A stretch of 64,000 nucleotides of DNA from Pseudoxanthomonas koreensis (GCF_010093225.1 NZ_PDWM01000004.1:1-64000); one strand, 5' to 3'; shown: positions 43,278-52,069, numbered from the stretch's first letter. Made by a program: numbers and translations. Notes: generated from the sequence alone by a model not told the origin.

Positions 43278-44060
43278 ATGACGGCCAGCCCCGTCCTCAG
43301 CCGCGATGCCGATGGCGTCCGCACCCTCACCGTCGACCGGCCCGACAAGCTGAACGCGCTGGACCGCAACACCCTGCAGGCCCTGGACCAGGCCTTCGCG
43401 GCGGCCGCGGCCGACCCGGCCGTGCGCGTGGTGGTGCTCACCGGCAGCGGCGCCAAGGCCTTCGTCGCCGGCGCCGACATCGCCGAGATGAACACGCTGA
43501 CGGCGATCGAGGCGCGTGAGTTCTCCCTGCTCGGCCAGGGCCTGATGCGCCGGATCGAGCGCATGCCCAAGCCCGTGATCGCCATGGTGAACGGCTACGC
43601 ACTGGGCGGCGGCCTGGAACTGGCGATGGCCTGCCACCTGCGCATCGCCGCCGACAGCGCCCGGCTCGGCCAACCGGAGGTGAACCTGGGCCTGGTCCCG
43701 GGCTTCGGCGGCACCCAGCGCCTGCTGCGCCTGGCCGGCCGTGCCGCGGCGCTGGAACTGTGCCTGGGCGGGGCGCCGGTGGACGCTGCCCGCGCGCTGC
43801 AACTGGGACTGGTGAACCGCGTGGTGCCGGTGGCGGAGCTGGAGGCGGAAACGATGAAGCTGGCCGCGCAGCTGGCCAACGCGGCGCCGCTGGCGCTGCG
43901 CGGCGTACTCGACGCGGTGGTGCTGGGCGGCGAATGCGGGATGGAGGAAGGCCTGCAGTTCGAGACCGCGCAGTTCGCCCTGCTGTTCGCGAGCGAGGAC
44001 ATGCGCGAGGGCACCGCCGCCTTCCTCGGCAAGCGCAAGCCGCAGTTCCGCAACCGCTGA
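43278..44060 (+). CDS. Enoyl-CoA hydratase
   Basis: A 260-residue crotonase with both catalytic motifs intact: oxyanion hole KAFVAGADIAEM and NGYALGGGLELAMACHLRIA, with catalytic Glu residues in GGGLE and GQPEVNLGLVPGFGGTQRL. It would hydrate trans-2-enoyl-CoA in fatty-acid beta-oxidation or short-chain acid metabolism. The ATG follows a CAGGAG ribosome site. The start is divergent from the FKBP gene. The downstream hypothetical gene begins 28 bases later. Confidence 0.88.
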   Translation: MTASPVLSRDADGVRTLTVDRPDKLNALDRNTLQALDQAFAAAAADPAVRVVVLTGSGAKAFVAGADIAEMNTLTAIEAREFSLLGQGLMRRIERMPKPVIAMVNGYALGGGLELAMACHLRIAADSARLGQPEVNLGLVPGFGGTQRLLRLAGRAAALELCLGGAPVDAARALQLGLVNRVVPVAELEAETMKLAAQLANAAPLALRGVLDAVVLGGECGMEEGLQFETAQFALLFASEDMREGTAAFLGKRKPQFRNR

Positions 44061-44088
44061 CCTGCCCTTGCATCCGCCGGTAGCGACG

Positions 44089-44562
44089 ATGACGCGCACG
44101 CCCGACTCCAGCGCCGCCGATGCCGGCCTGCAGGCACGGCTGCTGGCGCTGCTGGGCGATGGCGACGTCGATGCCGCTCTGCAGGCGGGGCTGATGGAGT
44201 ACCCGGTTTCGGCGGCGGCGGCTGACGCGCCGATCCGCGCCGCGCAGGAGCGCCTGCGCACCGCCTGGGACGCGCGCGCGCGCCATCGCGCACGCGACGC
44301 GCGGTTGGCGCGGCAGGCGGCGGAACTCAAAGAGCGCCGGGCCGCGCCCCTGGCTTCCGCCGCTGACGTGCCGGCCGCGTCCGCGACGCCTGCGACCGCG
44401 CCGGCATCCGGCGCTGATGCACCTGCATCGTCTGTGTCGCCTGCATCGTCCATGTCGCCCATGTCGCCTGCGACTCCGGCACGAGCACCGGCGCTGCCAG
44501 CCGCCGCCGCGGCCGCCCTCGCCCGCGCGCGCGCCAGGGCCGCGGGGAAGCCACGGGAATGA
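44089..44562 (+). CDS. Uncharacterised protein coupled to nth
   Basis: I do not recognise a family. The start chosen is the ATG at 44089 (MTRTPDSSAADAGLQ), 157 residues; a TTG seven codons earlier is also in frame. Residues 1-80 look helical and charged (RAAQERLRTAWDARARHRARDARLARQAAELKERR split over this part). Residues about 90-140 are low-complexity Ala/Ser/Pro, with a nucleotide repeat of TCGCC(C/T)-type units at 44427-44476. The end is Ala/Arg-rich (ALARARARAAGK). Its TGA overlaps the nth ATG (ATGA), so both are made together. No signal peptide. Confidence 0.6.
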   Translation: MTRTPDSSAADAGLQARLLALLGDGDVDAALQAGLMEYPVSAAAADAPIRAAQERLRTAWDARARHRARDARLARQAAELKERRAAPLASAADVPAASATPATAPASGADAPASSVSPASSMSPMSPATPARAPALPAAAAAALARARARAAGKPRE

Positions 44563-45332
44563 GTCCTCCACGCCCGTCGAAAGTGGCGAAGAAAGCCGCA
44601 GCGGCAAAGCCGGTCGCGAAGAAACGCGCGCCGCAATCCAACAAGGCCGCAGCCCCGCCCCCGCCTTCGCCGGTCCTGCGCCAGGGCCGGCCAATGCCCC
44701 GCGCCGACGTGCAGGAAATGTTCACCCGCCTGCGCGAGCTCGATCCACATCCGACCACCGAACTCGAGTACTCGAGCCCGTTCGAGCTGCTGGTCGCGGT
44801 GATCCTCTCGGCGCAGGCCACCGATGTCGGCGTGAACAAGGCCACCCGGCGGCTGTACCCGCTCGCCAACACCGCGCAGGCGATCCTCGACCTGGGCGAG
44901 GAAGGGCTGAAGAAACACATCTCCACCATCGGCCTGTTCAACGCCAAGGCGAAGAACGTGATCGCCACCTGCCGGATCCTGGTCGAACAGCATGCCGGCG
45001 AGGTCCCGCGCGAACGCGCCGCACTGGAAGCGCTGCCGGGCGTCGGCCGCAAGACCGCCAACGTGGTCCTCAACACCGCCTTCGGCGAGCCGACCATGGC
45101 GGTGGACACCCACATCTTCCGCGTCGCCAACCGCACCGGGCTGGCACCGGGCAAGGACGTGCGCGCGGTCGAGGAAGGCCTGCTGCGACGCGTGCCGGCG
45201 GAGTTCCTGCACGACGCCCACCACTGGCTGATCCTGCACGGCCGCTACGTCTGCAAGGCGCGCCGGCCCGATTGCCCGCAATGCGTTATCCGCGACCTGT
45301 GCCGCTACCCGGCCAAGACGCCGCCACAGTAG
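44559..45332 (+). CDS. Endonuclease III (Nth) with basic N-terminal extension
   Basis: Removes oxidised pyrimidines and cuts the abasic site. At 257 residues it is about 45 longer than E. coli Nth; the extra N-terminus is Lys/Ala/Pro-rich (KVAKKAAAAKPVAKKRAP) and could bind DNA. The core has the helix-hairpin-helix LPGVGRKTANVVLNTAFG with the catalytic Lys, and VDTHIFRVANR with the catalytic Asp. The 4Fe-4S motif is C-x6-C-x2-C-x5-C (CKARRPDCPQCVIRDLC). The ATG overlaps the upstream stop. The TAG stop belongs to a GTAG repeat. Confidence 0.95.
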   Translation: MSPPRPSKVAKKAAAAKPVAKKRAPQSNKAAAPPPPSPVLRQGRPMPRADVQEMFTRLRELDPHPTTELEYSSPFELLVAVILSAQATDVGVNKATRRLYPLANTAQAILDLGEEGLKKHISTIGLFNAKAKNVIATCRILVEQHAGEVPRERAALEALPGVGRKTANVVLNTAFGEPTMAVDTHIFRVANRTGLAPGKDVRAVEEGLLRRVPAEFLHDAHHWLILHGRYVCKARRPDCPQCVIRDLCRYPAKTPPQ

Positions 45333-45351
45333 CGCCGGGCTCGCCGGCTGC
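45329..45351 (+). repeat. REP-like unit at the nth stop
   Basis: GTAGCGCCGGGCTCGCCGGCTGC, a slightly decayed version of the 9422 unit (one base shorter arm). GTAG holds the nth TAG. Confidence 0.6.
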
Positions 45352-45383
45352 CCCACCCTCGCCGGGCCGGCACCCGGCACCGG

Positions 45384-45414
45384 AAAAGACGACGCCCCGC
45401 GGTGTGGGGCGTCG
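45384..45414 (-). terminator. Terminator after the phosphate porin gene
   Basis: CGACGCCCC (45390-45398) and GGGGCGTCG (45406-45414), followed by TCTTTT in the minus-strand sense, 20 bases past the porin stop. Confidence 0.85.
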
Positions 45415-45434
45415 GTTCGGTTGCTGCAGGCGGC

Positions 45435-46733
45435 TTACCAGGAGAACTGCGTACGCAGCGCGTACTGGCCGGTCTCGTCGCCGTTGACCTCGTTCTCGCC
45501 CTGCGTGTAGTTGAACATGAAGCGCAGGTTCGGGTTGACGTAGTAGTTCACGCCCAGGATCACGCTGGTCGCCTCGCGGTTGGCGATGTCCTTGTTCTCG
45601 ATGGTGTCGTAGCGGGCAGTCAGCTCCCACAGGCCCTTGCCCGCGACCTTCGGCGCGGCGAACACGCCGGTGCCCGACTTGTACGCCTTGTGCCCGCCGT
45701 TGAGCAGCCAGCTGCCCTGCAGGTACCAGGTGGTCACGTCCTGGTCGCTGCCCAGCGGCTGGCCGAAGGTCGCGTTGACGTACTCGCCCTGGAAGAACAG
45801 CGGGCCGAACGAGCCGGCAGCTTCCAGTCCGTACGAGGTGACCTGGTTGCGACTGGCGCCGGTGGTGGTGGCGATGGCCTGCGCCGGGCCGCGGCGGCCG
45901 GCGTAGGTGGCGGTGGCGGTCAGGTCGGACGAACCCTGGTTGGCGTTCTCCTGGCTGGCCCAGCCGCCGAAATGCAGGGTGTTGTTGTCGTTGTTGATGG
46001 GCGCGTACGTCACGCGGCCGGCCGCGCCCATGCCCTCGTTGCGGCTGCCCGAGGCGCCGCGCAGGTTGAACACGGTGAAGCCGGCGGTGTAGTTGGCACC
46101 GGCGCGCTGGTAGCCCACGCCCTGCTGGAACTGGCGGCCGCTGAACAGGCCGGTGGCCGAGGCGAACGGACGCTCCATCATCAGGATCTCGTTGGAGCTG
46201 GTCAGCTCCTCCATCGAGCGGTACGGCTTGAAGTGGCCGATGGTGGCCTTGCCGCCCCACAGCGCGTGGGCGATGTAGGCGTCACGCAGGCCGTCCAGGT
46301 TGGTGCCGGCGGCGAAGTCCTGCTCGAGCTTGTAGTCCCAGCCCAGCGCCTTGCCGGCCAGGGTCAGGCGCGCGCGGCGGAACTCGCTGGTGCCGGTGGT
46401 GGCGGCGATATCGCGGTCGAAGGCATAGGCGTCGAAGTGGATGCGGCCACCAAGCGAGGCCTCGAACTTCTTGTCCGGCGAGGTGACCTTGATCCCGCCC
46501 TTGGTCTCGACCTTGGGCGTGGTCGCGGCGATGTTCTCGATGCTCTGCTGGGTGCCGACGTTGATGTCCGACTGCGCGTCGGTGCGCGTCTCCAGCTCGG
46601 TCACCTTGGCCTGCAGCGCGGCCAGCTGCGCCTTCAGCTCGGCCAGTTCGGCGCTGTTGTCGGCGGCGGCGGCGTCGAAGGTCGCGGTGCCAAGGGCCGC
46701 GGCCAGCGCGACGGCGAGGAGGGAATAACGCAT
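45435..46733 (-). CDS. Phosphate-selective porin (OprP/OprO family)
   Basis: A 432-residue outer-membrane porin for phosphate or polyphosphate. The start is the ATG at 46733 (MRYSLLAVALAAALGTATF) with a GGAG site; a longer frame upstream is not part of the gene. A signal peptide (ending AAA-D) precedes a coiled-coil (LAELKAQLAALQAKVTELE), then the barrel beginning KGGIKVTSPDKKFEASLGGRIHFD and ending QYALRTQFSW with a terminal aromatic residue. Lys/Arg-rich strands typical of OprP are seen (FRRARLTLAGKALGWDYKLEQDF). Divergent Pho boxes link it to the pst genes. Confidence 0.9.
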   Translation of the reverse strand: MRYSLLAVALAAALGTATFDAAAADNSAELAELKAQLAALQAKVTELETRTDAQSDINVGTQQSIENIAATTPKVETKGGIKVTSPDKKFEASLGGRIHFDAYAFDRDIAATTGTSEFRRARLTLAGKALGWDYKLEQDFAAGTNLDGLRDAYIAHALWGGKATIGHFKPYRSMEELTSSNEILMMERPFASATGLFSGRQFQQGVGYQRAGANYTAGFTVFNLRGASGSRNEGMGAAGRVTYAPINNDNNTLHFGGWASQENANQGSSDLTATATYAGRRGPAQAIATTTGASRNQVTSYGLEAAGSFGPLFFQGEYVNATFGQPLGSDQDVTTWYLQGSWLLNGGHKAYKSGTGVFAAPKVAGKGLWELTARYDTIENKDIANREATSVILGVNYYVNPNLRFMFNYTQGENEVNGDETGQYALRTQFSW

Positions 46734-46832
46734 GGAGGACTCCGTTGAGTGGTTGGTAGCCAGGTGGCGGATGCGCCTCCCGATGTGGAAGGTGAAGCAC
46801 CCGTTAAACGCCGCGCAGCTTGCTACCCCGGT

Positions 46833-46861
46833 CTGACAGAAGCGCGACCGCCACATGACAG
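46833..46861 (-). promoter_or_regulatory. Pho-box half-sites for the porin gene
   Basis: On the minus strand CTGTCAT (46855-46861) and CTGTCAG (46833-46839) lie 22 bases apart, two helical turns, with a weak middle site CGGTCGC (46844-46850). They match the PhoB repeat CTGTCAT on 11-base periodicity and lie about 100 bases before the porin start. Confidence 0.6.
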
Positions 46862-46886
46862 GACGATGAAGGAGGTCCGCCGCGCC

Positions 46887-46926
46887 CCGTCATGCCCCTG
46901 TCACATGCGCTACGCGCTGTTGTCAT
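46887..46926 (+). promoter_or_regulatory. Pho box of the first pstS
   Basis: CCGTCAT-GCCC-CTGTCAC (46887-46904), two seven-base repeats with a four-base spacer, each one mismatch from consensus. A third half-site TTGTCAT (46920-46926) is 22 bases after the second. The array is about 87 bases before the pstS GTG. Confidence 0.7.
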
Positions 46927-47012
46927 CGACCCGTTATGGAATGGCGGCCGATGGAAGCGGGTGCTGCCCGCGTCCCGCCACCACCCTTCCACCGCTTAAC
47001 GGAGCCTTTCCC

Positions 47013-48035
47013 GTGAACTCCAGGTTCAAGTTCCGCCTTGCCGCCGCGCTGATCGCGGTGTCCTCCTCGATTTCCCTCGCCCACGCCAACGACGTGACCG
47101 GCGCCGGCGCCTCCTTCATCTATCCGGTGATGTCCAAGTGGTCGGCCGACTACAAGGGCGCGACCGGCAAGCAGGTCAACTACCAGTCGATCGGTTCCGG
47201 CGGCGGCATCGCCCAGATCAAGGCGGCCACGGTGGACTTCGGTTCCTCCGACGCCCCGCTCAAGCCGGAAGAGCTTGCCAAGTACGGCCTGGCGCAGTTC
47301 CCCTCGGTGATCGGCGGCGTGGTGCCGATCGTCAACGTCGCCGGCATCGCCCCCGGCGCGCTCAAGCTCGACGGCCCGACCCTGGCCAACATCTTCCTGG
47401 GCAAGATCAGCAAGTGGAACGACCCGGCGATCGCCGCGCTGAACCCGGGCCTGGCGCTGCCGGACCAGAAGATCACCGTCGTGCACCGCTCCGACGGCTC
47501 GGGCACCACCTTCAACTTCGTCAACTACCTGTCCAAGGTCAGCCCGGAGTGGAAGCAGAAGGTCGGCGAAGGCACCTCGGTGCAGTGGCCGGCCGGCATC
47601 GGCGGCAAGGGCAACGAGGGCGTGACCGCCTACGTCAAGCAGATCAAGGGCGGCATCGGCTACGTCGAGCTTTCCTACGCCCTGCAGAACAAACTGTCCC
47701 ACGCCGCGCTGAAGAACGCCGCCGGCAAGTTCGTGCAGCCCAGCGAGGAATCCTTCGCCGCTGCCGCCGCCAGCGCCGACTGGGCCAAGTCCAAGGACTT
47801 CTTCCTGGTGATGACCAATGCGCCGGGCGAGGCCTCCTGGCCGATCACCGCGACCAACTTCATCCTGATGTACAAGCAGCCGAAGAACGTGGCCGGCGCG
47901 AAGAACGCCCGCGACTACTTCAAGTGGGTCTACGCCAACGGCGACGCCCAGGCCCGCCAGCTGGACTACGTGCCGCTGCCGGACGCCCTGGTCAAGCAGA
48001 TCGAGGCCTACTGGGCGCAGAACCTGAAGTTCTGA
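47013..48035 (+). CDS. Phosphate ABC transporter periplasmic binding protein PstS (soluble copy)
   Basis: Binds phosphate in the periplasm for PstCAB. The start is GTG at 47013 with GGAG eight bases upstream; 340 residues. The signal peptide (FKFRLAAALIAVSSSISLAHA) has no lipobox Cys, so the mature protein is soluble. The mature part begins NDVTGAGASFIYPVMSKW; phosphate-contact motifs GAGASF, SIGSGGGIAQI, VDFGSSDAPL and HRSDGSGTTFNFVNYLS are intact. It is preceded by a Pho box and followed by a strong hairpin, then a second pstS. Confidence 0.95.
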   Translation: MNSRFKFRLAAALIAVSSSISLAHANDVTGAGASFIYPVMSKWSADYKGATGKQVNYQSIGSGGGIAQIKAATVDFGSSDAPLKPEELAKYGLAQFPSVIGGVVPIVNVAGIAPGALKLDGPTLANIFLGKISKWNDPAIAALNPGLALPDQKITVVHRSDGSGTTFNFVNYLSKVSPEWKQKVGEGTSVQWPAGIGGKGNEGVTAYVKQIKGGIGYVELSYALQNKLSHAALKNAAGKFVQPSEESFAAAAASADWAKSKDFFLVMTNAPGEASWPITATNFILMYKQPKNVAGAKNARDYFKWVYANGDAQARQLDYVPLPDALVKQIEAYWAQNLKF

Positions 48036-48066
48036 GCGACGGGACTCTCTCCCCCCGTCTGTTCAG

Positions 48067-48099
48067 TGGAGCGCGGACCCCTGGTCCGCGCTCCATTTT
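48067..48099 (+). terminator. Hairpin between the two pstS genes
   Basis: A perfect 13-base stem TGGAGCGCGGACC/GGTCCGCGCTCCA with a short loop and TTTTC. It probably terminates or attenuates the first pstS transcript. Confidence 0.85.
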
Positions 48100-48141
48100 C
48101 TGTTTCCGGAGCGCACCCGGCGCGGCAATCCAGCGGGGCCG

Positions 48142-48170
48142 GCGTCATACGCCTGTCACAAAAACATCAT
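48142..48170 (+). promoter_or_regulatory. Pho box of the second pstS
   Basis: GCGTCAT-ACGC-CTGTCAC (48142-48159), then ACATCAT (48164-48170), three half-sites on an exact 11-base period. It lies 49 bases before the second pstS ATG, so this gene has its own PhoB-dependent promoter. Confidence 0.75.
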
Positions 48171-48218
48171 TTCATGTAGCGACCCGCCGGCACCCCCGGC
48201 CCGACGCAGCTGAGAGCC

Positions 48219-49313
48219 ATGAACCCCTCCCCGGTCCGCCTCCTCGCCCTGTCCCTCGCCGCCACCGTGGTCCTCGCGGCCTGCAAGCCTGCCGGCGACG
48301 CCAACACCAGCGCCACCCCCACGACTGCCCAGGGCGAAGCCGCCCCCGCCACCGGCGAGCAGGTCGCCGCGCAGATCTCCGGCGCCGGCGCCTCCTTCAT
48401 CTTCCCGCTGGTGTCGAAGTGGTCGGCCGACTACAACGCCGCCACCGGCAACAAGGTCAACTACCAGTCGATCGGTTCGGGCGGCGGCATCGCCCAGATC
48501 AAGGCCGGCACGGTCGATTTCGGCTCTACCGACAAGCCGCTGCCCAGCGACGAGCTGGCCGCCGCAGGCCTGGGCCAGTTCCCGTCCGCGATCGGCGGCG
48601 TGGTGCCGGTGTTCAACCTTGATGGCGTGGAGCCGGGCGCGCTGCGCCTGACCGGCCCGCTGCTGGCCGACATCTTCCTCGGCAAGGTCGGCAAGTGGAA
48701 CGATCCGGCGATCGCCGCGGCCAACCCGGGCGTAACGCTGCCGGACGAGAAGATCACCATCGTCCACCGCTCCGACGGCTCGGGCACCACCTTCAACTTC
48801 AGCAACTACCTGTCCAAGGTCAGCCCGGAGTGGAAGGACAAGGTCGGCGAAGGCACCTCGCTGCAGTGGCCGTCCGGCGTGGGCGGCAAGGGCAACGAGG
48901 GCGTGGCCGCCTACGTCAAGCAGATCAAGGGCGGCATCGGCTACGTGGAGCTGGCCTACGCGCTGCAGAACGCGATGCCCTATGCCTCGATGCGCAACGC
49001 TGCCGGGCAGTGGGTGAAGCCGGACGCGGCCAGCTTCGCCGCCGCCGCGGCCAGCGCCGACTGGGCCAATGCCAGCGACTTCAACCTGGTGATCACCGAC
49101 GCGCCCGGCGCGCAGGCCTGGCCGATCACCGCGACCAACTTCATGCTGATGCACAAGCATCCGCAGGACCCGGCGCGCAGCCAGGCCGCGCTGGAGTTCT
49201 TCAAGTGGGCCTTCGAGCAGGGCCAGCCGCAGGCCGAGGAGCTGCACTACGTGCCGCTGCCGCCGGAGCTGGTGCAGCAGATCGAGGCGTACTGGGCGGC
49301 CGAGTTCAAGTGA
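48219..49313 (+). CDS. PstS paralogue, lipoprotein form
   Basis: A second phosphate-binding protein, 364 residues. The signal ends in a lipobox (VVLAAC, Cys at 22), so it is membrane-anchored, followed by a flexible Ala/Thr/Gly linker (about 25-52). The domain, from ISGAGASFIFPLVSKW, is very similar to the first PstS: SIGSGGGIAQI, VDFGSTDKPL, HRSDGSGTTFNFSNYLS. Tandem duplication is the simple explanation. It has its own Pho box and is followed by a hairpin before pstC. Confidence 0.93.
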   Translation: MNPSPVRLLALSLAATVVLAACKPAGDANTSATPTTAQGEAAPATGEQVAAQISGAGASFIFPLVSKWSADYNAATGNKVNYQSIGSGGGIAQIKAGTVDFGSTDKPLPSDELAAAGLGQFPSAIGGVVPVFNLDGVEPGALRLTGPLLADIFLGKVGKWNDPAIAAANPGVTLPDEKITIVHRSDGSGTTFNFSNYLSKVSPEWKDKVGEGTSLQWPSGVGGKGNEGVAAYVKQIKGGIGYVELAYALQNAMPYASMRNAAGQWVKPDAASFAAAAASADWANASDFNLVITDAPGAQAWPITATNFMLMHKHPQDPARSQAALEFFKWAFEQGQPQAEELHYVPLPPELVQQIEAYWAAEFK

Positions 49314-49321
49314 TGCAGCGG

Positions 49322-49345
49322 TGCGGGCGCCACGCGCCCGCATTT
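49322..49345 (+). terminator. Attenuator-like hairpin between the second pstS and pstC
   Basis: TGCGGGCGC-CAC-GCGCCCGCA followed by TTT. It would reduce read-through into pstC, so more binding protein than transporter is made. Confidence 0.6.
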
Positions 49346-49377
49346 GCCGCTGCGCCATCCCCCACTGGATTCCCGCG

Positions 49378-50352
49378 ATGAATACCACCACCACCGTGCA
49401 CGCACTGCCCGCCCCCGGCGGCCACGACCTGCGCGACGCGCGCAACGACCGCCTGTTCCGCTACGCGCTGGTCGCCTGCGTGGCCTTCGTCCTGGTCGCC
49501 CTGGCCGGCGCGGCGCTGTCCATGCTTTGGGGCGGCCGCGAGGCGCTGCAGAGCCAGGGCCTGGACTTCTTCCTTTCGGCCGAATGGAACCCGGTGGAGA
49601 ACAGGTTCGGCGCGCTGGCGCCGATCTACGGCACCCTGGTCACCGCGCTGATCGCGATGCTGATCGCGGTGCCGGTGAGCTTCGGCATCGCCTTCTTCCT
49701 CACCGAGGTGGCGCCGCGCTGGCTGCGCGGGCCGGTCGGCACCGCCATCGAGCTGCTCGCCGGCATCCCCTCGATCATCTACGGCATGTGGGGCCTGTTC
49801 GTGCTGGTGCCGGTGATGACCGAGCACGTGACCCCGTTCCTCAACGACACGCTCGGCGAATGGCCGGTGATCGGCCCGCTGTTCCAGGGCCCGCCGCTGG
49901 GCATCGGCATGCTCACGGCCGGCTTCGTGCTGTCGATCATGGTCATCCCCTTCATCTCCTCGGTGATGCGCGAGGTGTTCCTGACCGTGCCGACCCGGCT
50001 GAAGGAATCGGCCTACGCGCTGGGCTCGACCCGCTGGGAAGTGAGCTGGGACATCGTCCTGCCCTACACCCGCTCGGCAGTGATCGGCGGCATCTTCCTC
50101 GGCCTGGGCCGCGCCCTGGGCGAGACCATGGCGGTGGCCTTCGTGATCGGCAACTCGGTGCGGCTGACGCCGTCGCTGCTGGAGCCGGGCACCACCATCG
50201 CCGCGCTGATCGCCAACGACTTCGGCGAGGCCACCGAGACCTACCGCTCGGCGCTGCTGCTGCTGGGCTTCGTGCTGTTCATCGTCACCTTCGTGGTGCT
50301 CGCCATCGCCCGCTTCATGCTGATGCGGCTGTCGCGCAAGGAGGGCAACTGA
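49378..50352 (+). CDS. Phosphate ABC transporter permease PstC
   Basis: An inner-membrane subunit. The start is the ATG at 49378 (MNTTTTVHALPAPGG), 324 residues; an upstream frame is non-homologous. Six membrane helices and a periplasmic loop (FFLSAEWNPVENRFGALAPIYGTLV) are typical. The coupling helix EAA-type motif is ESAYALGSTRWEVSWDIVLP, and GRALGETMAVAFVIGN is family-specific. Its TGA overlaps the pstA ATG (TGATG). Confidence 0.96.
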   Translation: MNTTTTVHALPAPGGHDLRDARNDRLFRYALVACVAFVLVALAGAALSMLWGGREALQSQGLDFFLSAEWNPVENRFGALAPIYGTLVTALIAMLIAVPVSFGIAFFLTEVAPRWLRGPVGTAIELLAGIPSIIYGMWGLFVLVPVMTEHVTPFLNDTLGEWPVIGPLFQGPPLGIGMLTAGFVLSIMVIPFISSVMREVFLTVPTRLKESAYALGSTRWEVSWDIVLPYTRSAVIGGIFLGLGRALGETMAVAFVIGNSVRLTPSLLEPGTTIAALIANDFGEATETYRSALLLLGFVLFIVTFVVLAIARFMLMRLSRKEGN

Positions 50353-51212
50353 TGGCCGCCGCCGACCGCCTCTACACCCGTCGCAGGGTCACCAACGCGG
50401 TGGCCGTGCTGCTGGCCTGCATCACCGCCCTGTTCGGCCTGTTCTTCCTCGGCTGGATCCTGTGGACCCTGGTCGCCAAGGGCGTGTCCGGCATCAACCC
50501 GGACCTGTTCACCCGGATGACCCCGCCGCCGATGGAAGAAGGCGGCCTGGCCAACGCCTTCTTCGGCAGCATGGTGATGTGCCTGATGGCGATCGCCATC
50601 GGCACCCCGCTGGGAGTCGCCGCCGGCACCTGGCTGGCCGAGTACGGCAATGCGCGCAAGGCCGGCACCGTGGTGCGCTTCGTCAACGACATCCTGCTGT
50701 CGGCGCCGTCGATCGTGCTGGGCCTGTTCGTCTACACCCTGTACGTGATGCAGACCGGCGGCAACTTCTCGGCCTTCGCCGGCGCCCTGGCCCTGGCCTT
50801 CATCGTCCTGCCGGTGGTGGTGCGCACCACCGACGAGATGCTGCGCCTGGTCCCGGTGCAGATGCGCGAGGCCGCGCTGTCGCTGGGCATCCCGCAGTGG
50901 AAGGTGACCGTGCAGGTGCTGTACCGCAGCGCCAGCGCCGGCATCGTCACCGGCGTGCTGCTGTCGCTGGCGCGCATCTCCGGCGAGACCGCGCCGCTGC
51001 TGTTCACCGCGTTCGGCAACCAGTACTGGAACGCCAACATCTTCCAGCCGATGGCCTCGGTGCCGGTGGTGATGTACCAGTTCGCCGGCAGCCCGTACGA
51101 GTCCTGGCAGGTGCTGGCCTGGGCCGGCGCCCTGGTGCTGACCGTGTTCGTGCTGCTGGTGAGCCTGGCCGCGCGCGCCCTGCTCCTGCGCAACAAGATC
51201 TCCCATGACTGA
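50352..51212 (+). CDS. Phosphate ABC transporter permease PstA
   Basis: An inner-membrane partner of PstC, 286 residues, with six membrane helices. The start overlaps the pstC stop. The coupling motif is [22 protein letters not shown]-like and [18 protein letters not shown] is conserved. The periplasmic loop ([23 protein letters not shown]) matches PstA. The last eight bases overlap the pstB start. Confidence 0.95.
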   Translation: MAAADRLYTRRRVTNAVAVLLACITALFGLFFLGWILWTLVAKGVSGINPDLFTRMTPPPMEEGGLANAFFGSMVMCLMAIAIGTPLGVAAGTWLAEYGNARKAGTVVRFVNDILLSAPSIVLGLFVYTLYVMQTGGNFSAFAGALALAFIVLPVVVRTTDEMLRLVPVQMREAALSLGIPQWKVTVQVLYRSASAGIVTGVLLSLARISGETAPLLFTAFGNQYWNANIFQPMASVPVVMYQFAGSPYESWQVLAWAGALVLTVFVLLVSLAARALLLRNKISHD

Positions 51213-52068
51213 CTTTTCCCGGAACCTGGCCATGAACGAGCTCCACTCCGCAGCCACGCCCATGCAGCGCATCGCCGTGCCGGCGGCGCCGGCCGCGGCC
51301 ACCGCCGCCCAGGCGCCGGTCAAGCTGTCCGCGCGCGGCCTGGATTTCTACTACGACCGGTTCCACGCGCTGAAGAACATCAGCCTGGACATCCCCGAGA
51401 GGCAGGTCACCGCGCTGATCGGCCCGTCCGGTTGCGGCAAGTCGACCCTGTTGCGCGTGTTCAACCGCATCTACGCGCTGTACCCGAAGCTGGAGGCCCG
51501 CGGCGAAGTGCTGCTGGACGGCGAGGACATCCTCTCGCCGAAGTACCCGATGAACCGCCTGCGCAGCAAGGTCGGCATGGTGTTCCAGAAGCCGGTGCCG
51601 TTCCCGATGACGATCTTCGAGAACGTGGCCTACGGCATCCGCCACCACGAGAAGCTGTCCAGGGCCGAGATGGACGTGCGGGTGGAGCAGGCGCTGCGCC
51701 AGGCCGCGCTGTGGGACGAGGTCAAGGACAAGCTCGGGCAGTCCGCGCTGGGCCTGTCCGGCGGCCAGCAGCAGCGCCTGTGCATCGCCCGCGCCGTGGC
51801 CCTGCGCCCGGACGTGCTGCTGCTGGACGAGCCGACCTCGGCGCTGGACCCGATCTCCACCAGCCGCATCGAGCAACTGGTGGAGGAACTGAAGAAGGAC
51901 TACACCATCGCCATCGTCACCCACAACATGCAGCAGGCCGCGCGCGTGTCCGACTACACCGCGTTCATGTACCTGGGCGACCTGGTCGAGCACGACCGCA
52001 CCCAGGTCATCTTCTCCAGCCCCTCGAAGCAGCAGACCGAGGACTACATCACCGGGAGGTTCGGGTGA
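51205..52068 (+). CDS. Phosphate ABC transporter ATPase PstB
   Basis: A cytoplasmic ATPase of the phosphate importer, 287 residues. The first ATG (51205) overlaps pstA; the ATG at 51232 is an alternative and the first 40 residues are not conserved. Walker A is [17 protein letters not shown]-loop [20 protein letters not shown], signature [14 protein letters not shown], Walker [14 protein letters not shown] and the His switch [15 protein letters not shown]. It is followed by phoU after 132 bases of repeats. Confidence 0.96.
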   Translation: MTDFSRNLAMNELHSAATPMQRIAVPAAPAAATAAQAPVKLSARGLDFYYDRFHALKNISLDIPERQVTALIGPSGCGKSTLLRVFNRIYALYPKLEARGEVLLDGEDILSPKYPMNRLRSKVGMVFQKPVPFPMTIFENVAYGIRHHEKLSRAEMDVRVEQALRQAALWDEVKDKLGQSALGLSGGQQQRLCIARAVALRPDVLLLDEPTSALDPISTSRIEQLVEELKKDYTIAIVTHNMQQAARVSDYTAFMYLGDLVEHDRTQVIFSSPSKQQTEDYITGRFG

Positions 52069-52069
52069 G

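Noticed and set aside
44427-44476. Possible short CRISPR-like or tandem repeat
   Set aside because: Units are only about 9-15 bases, imperfect, without spacers, and in frame inside a coding region; it is a low-complexity Ser/Pro/Ala stretch.
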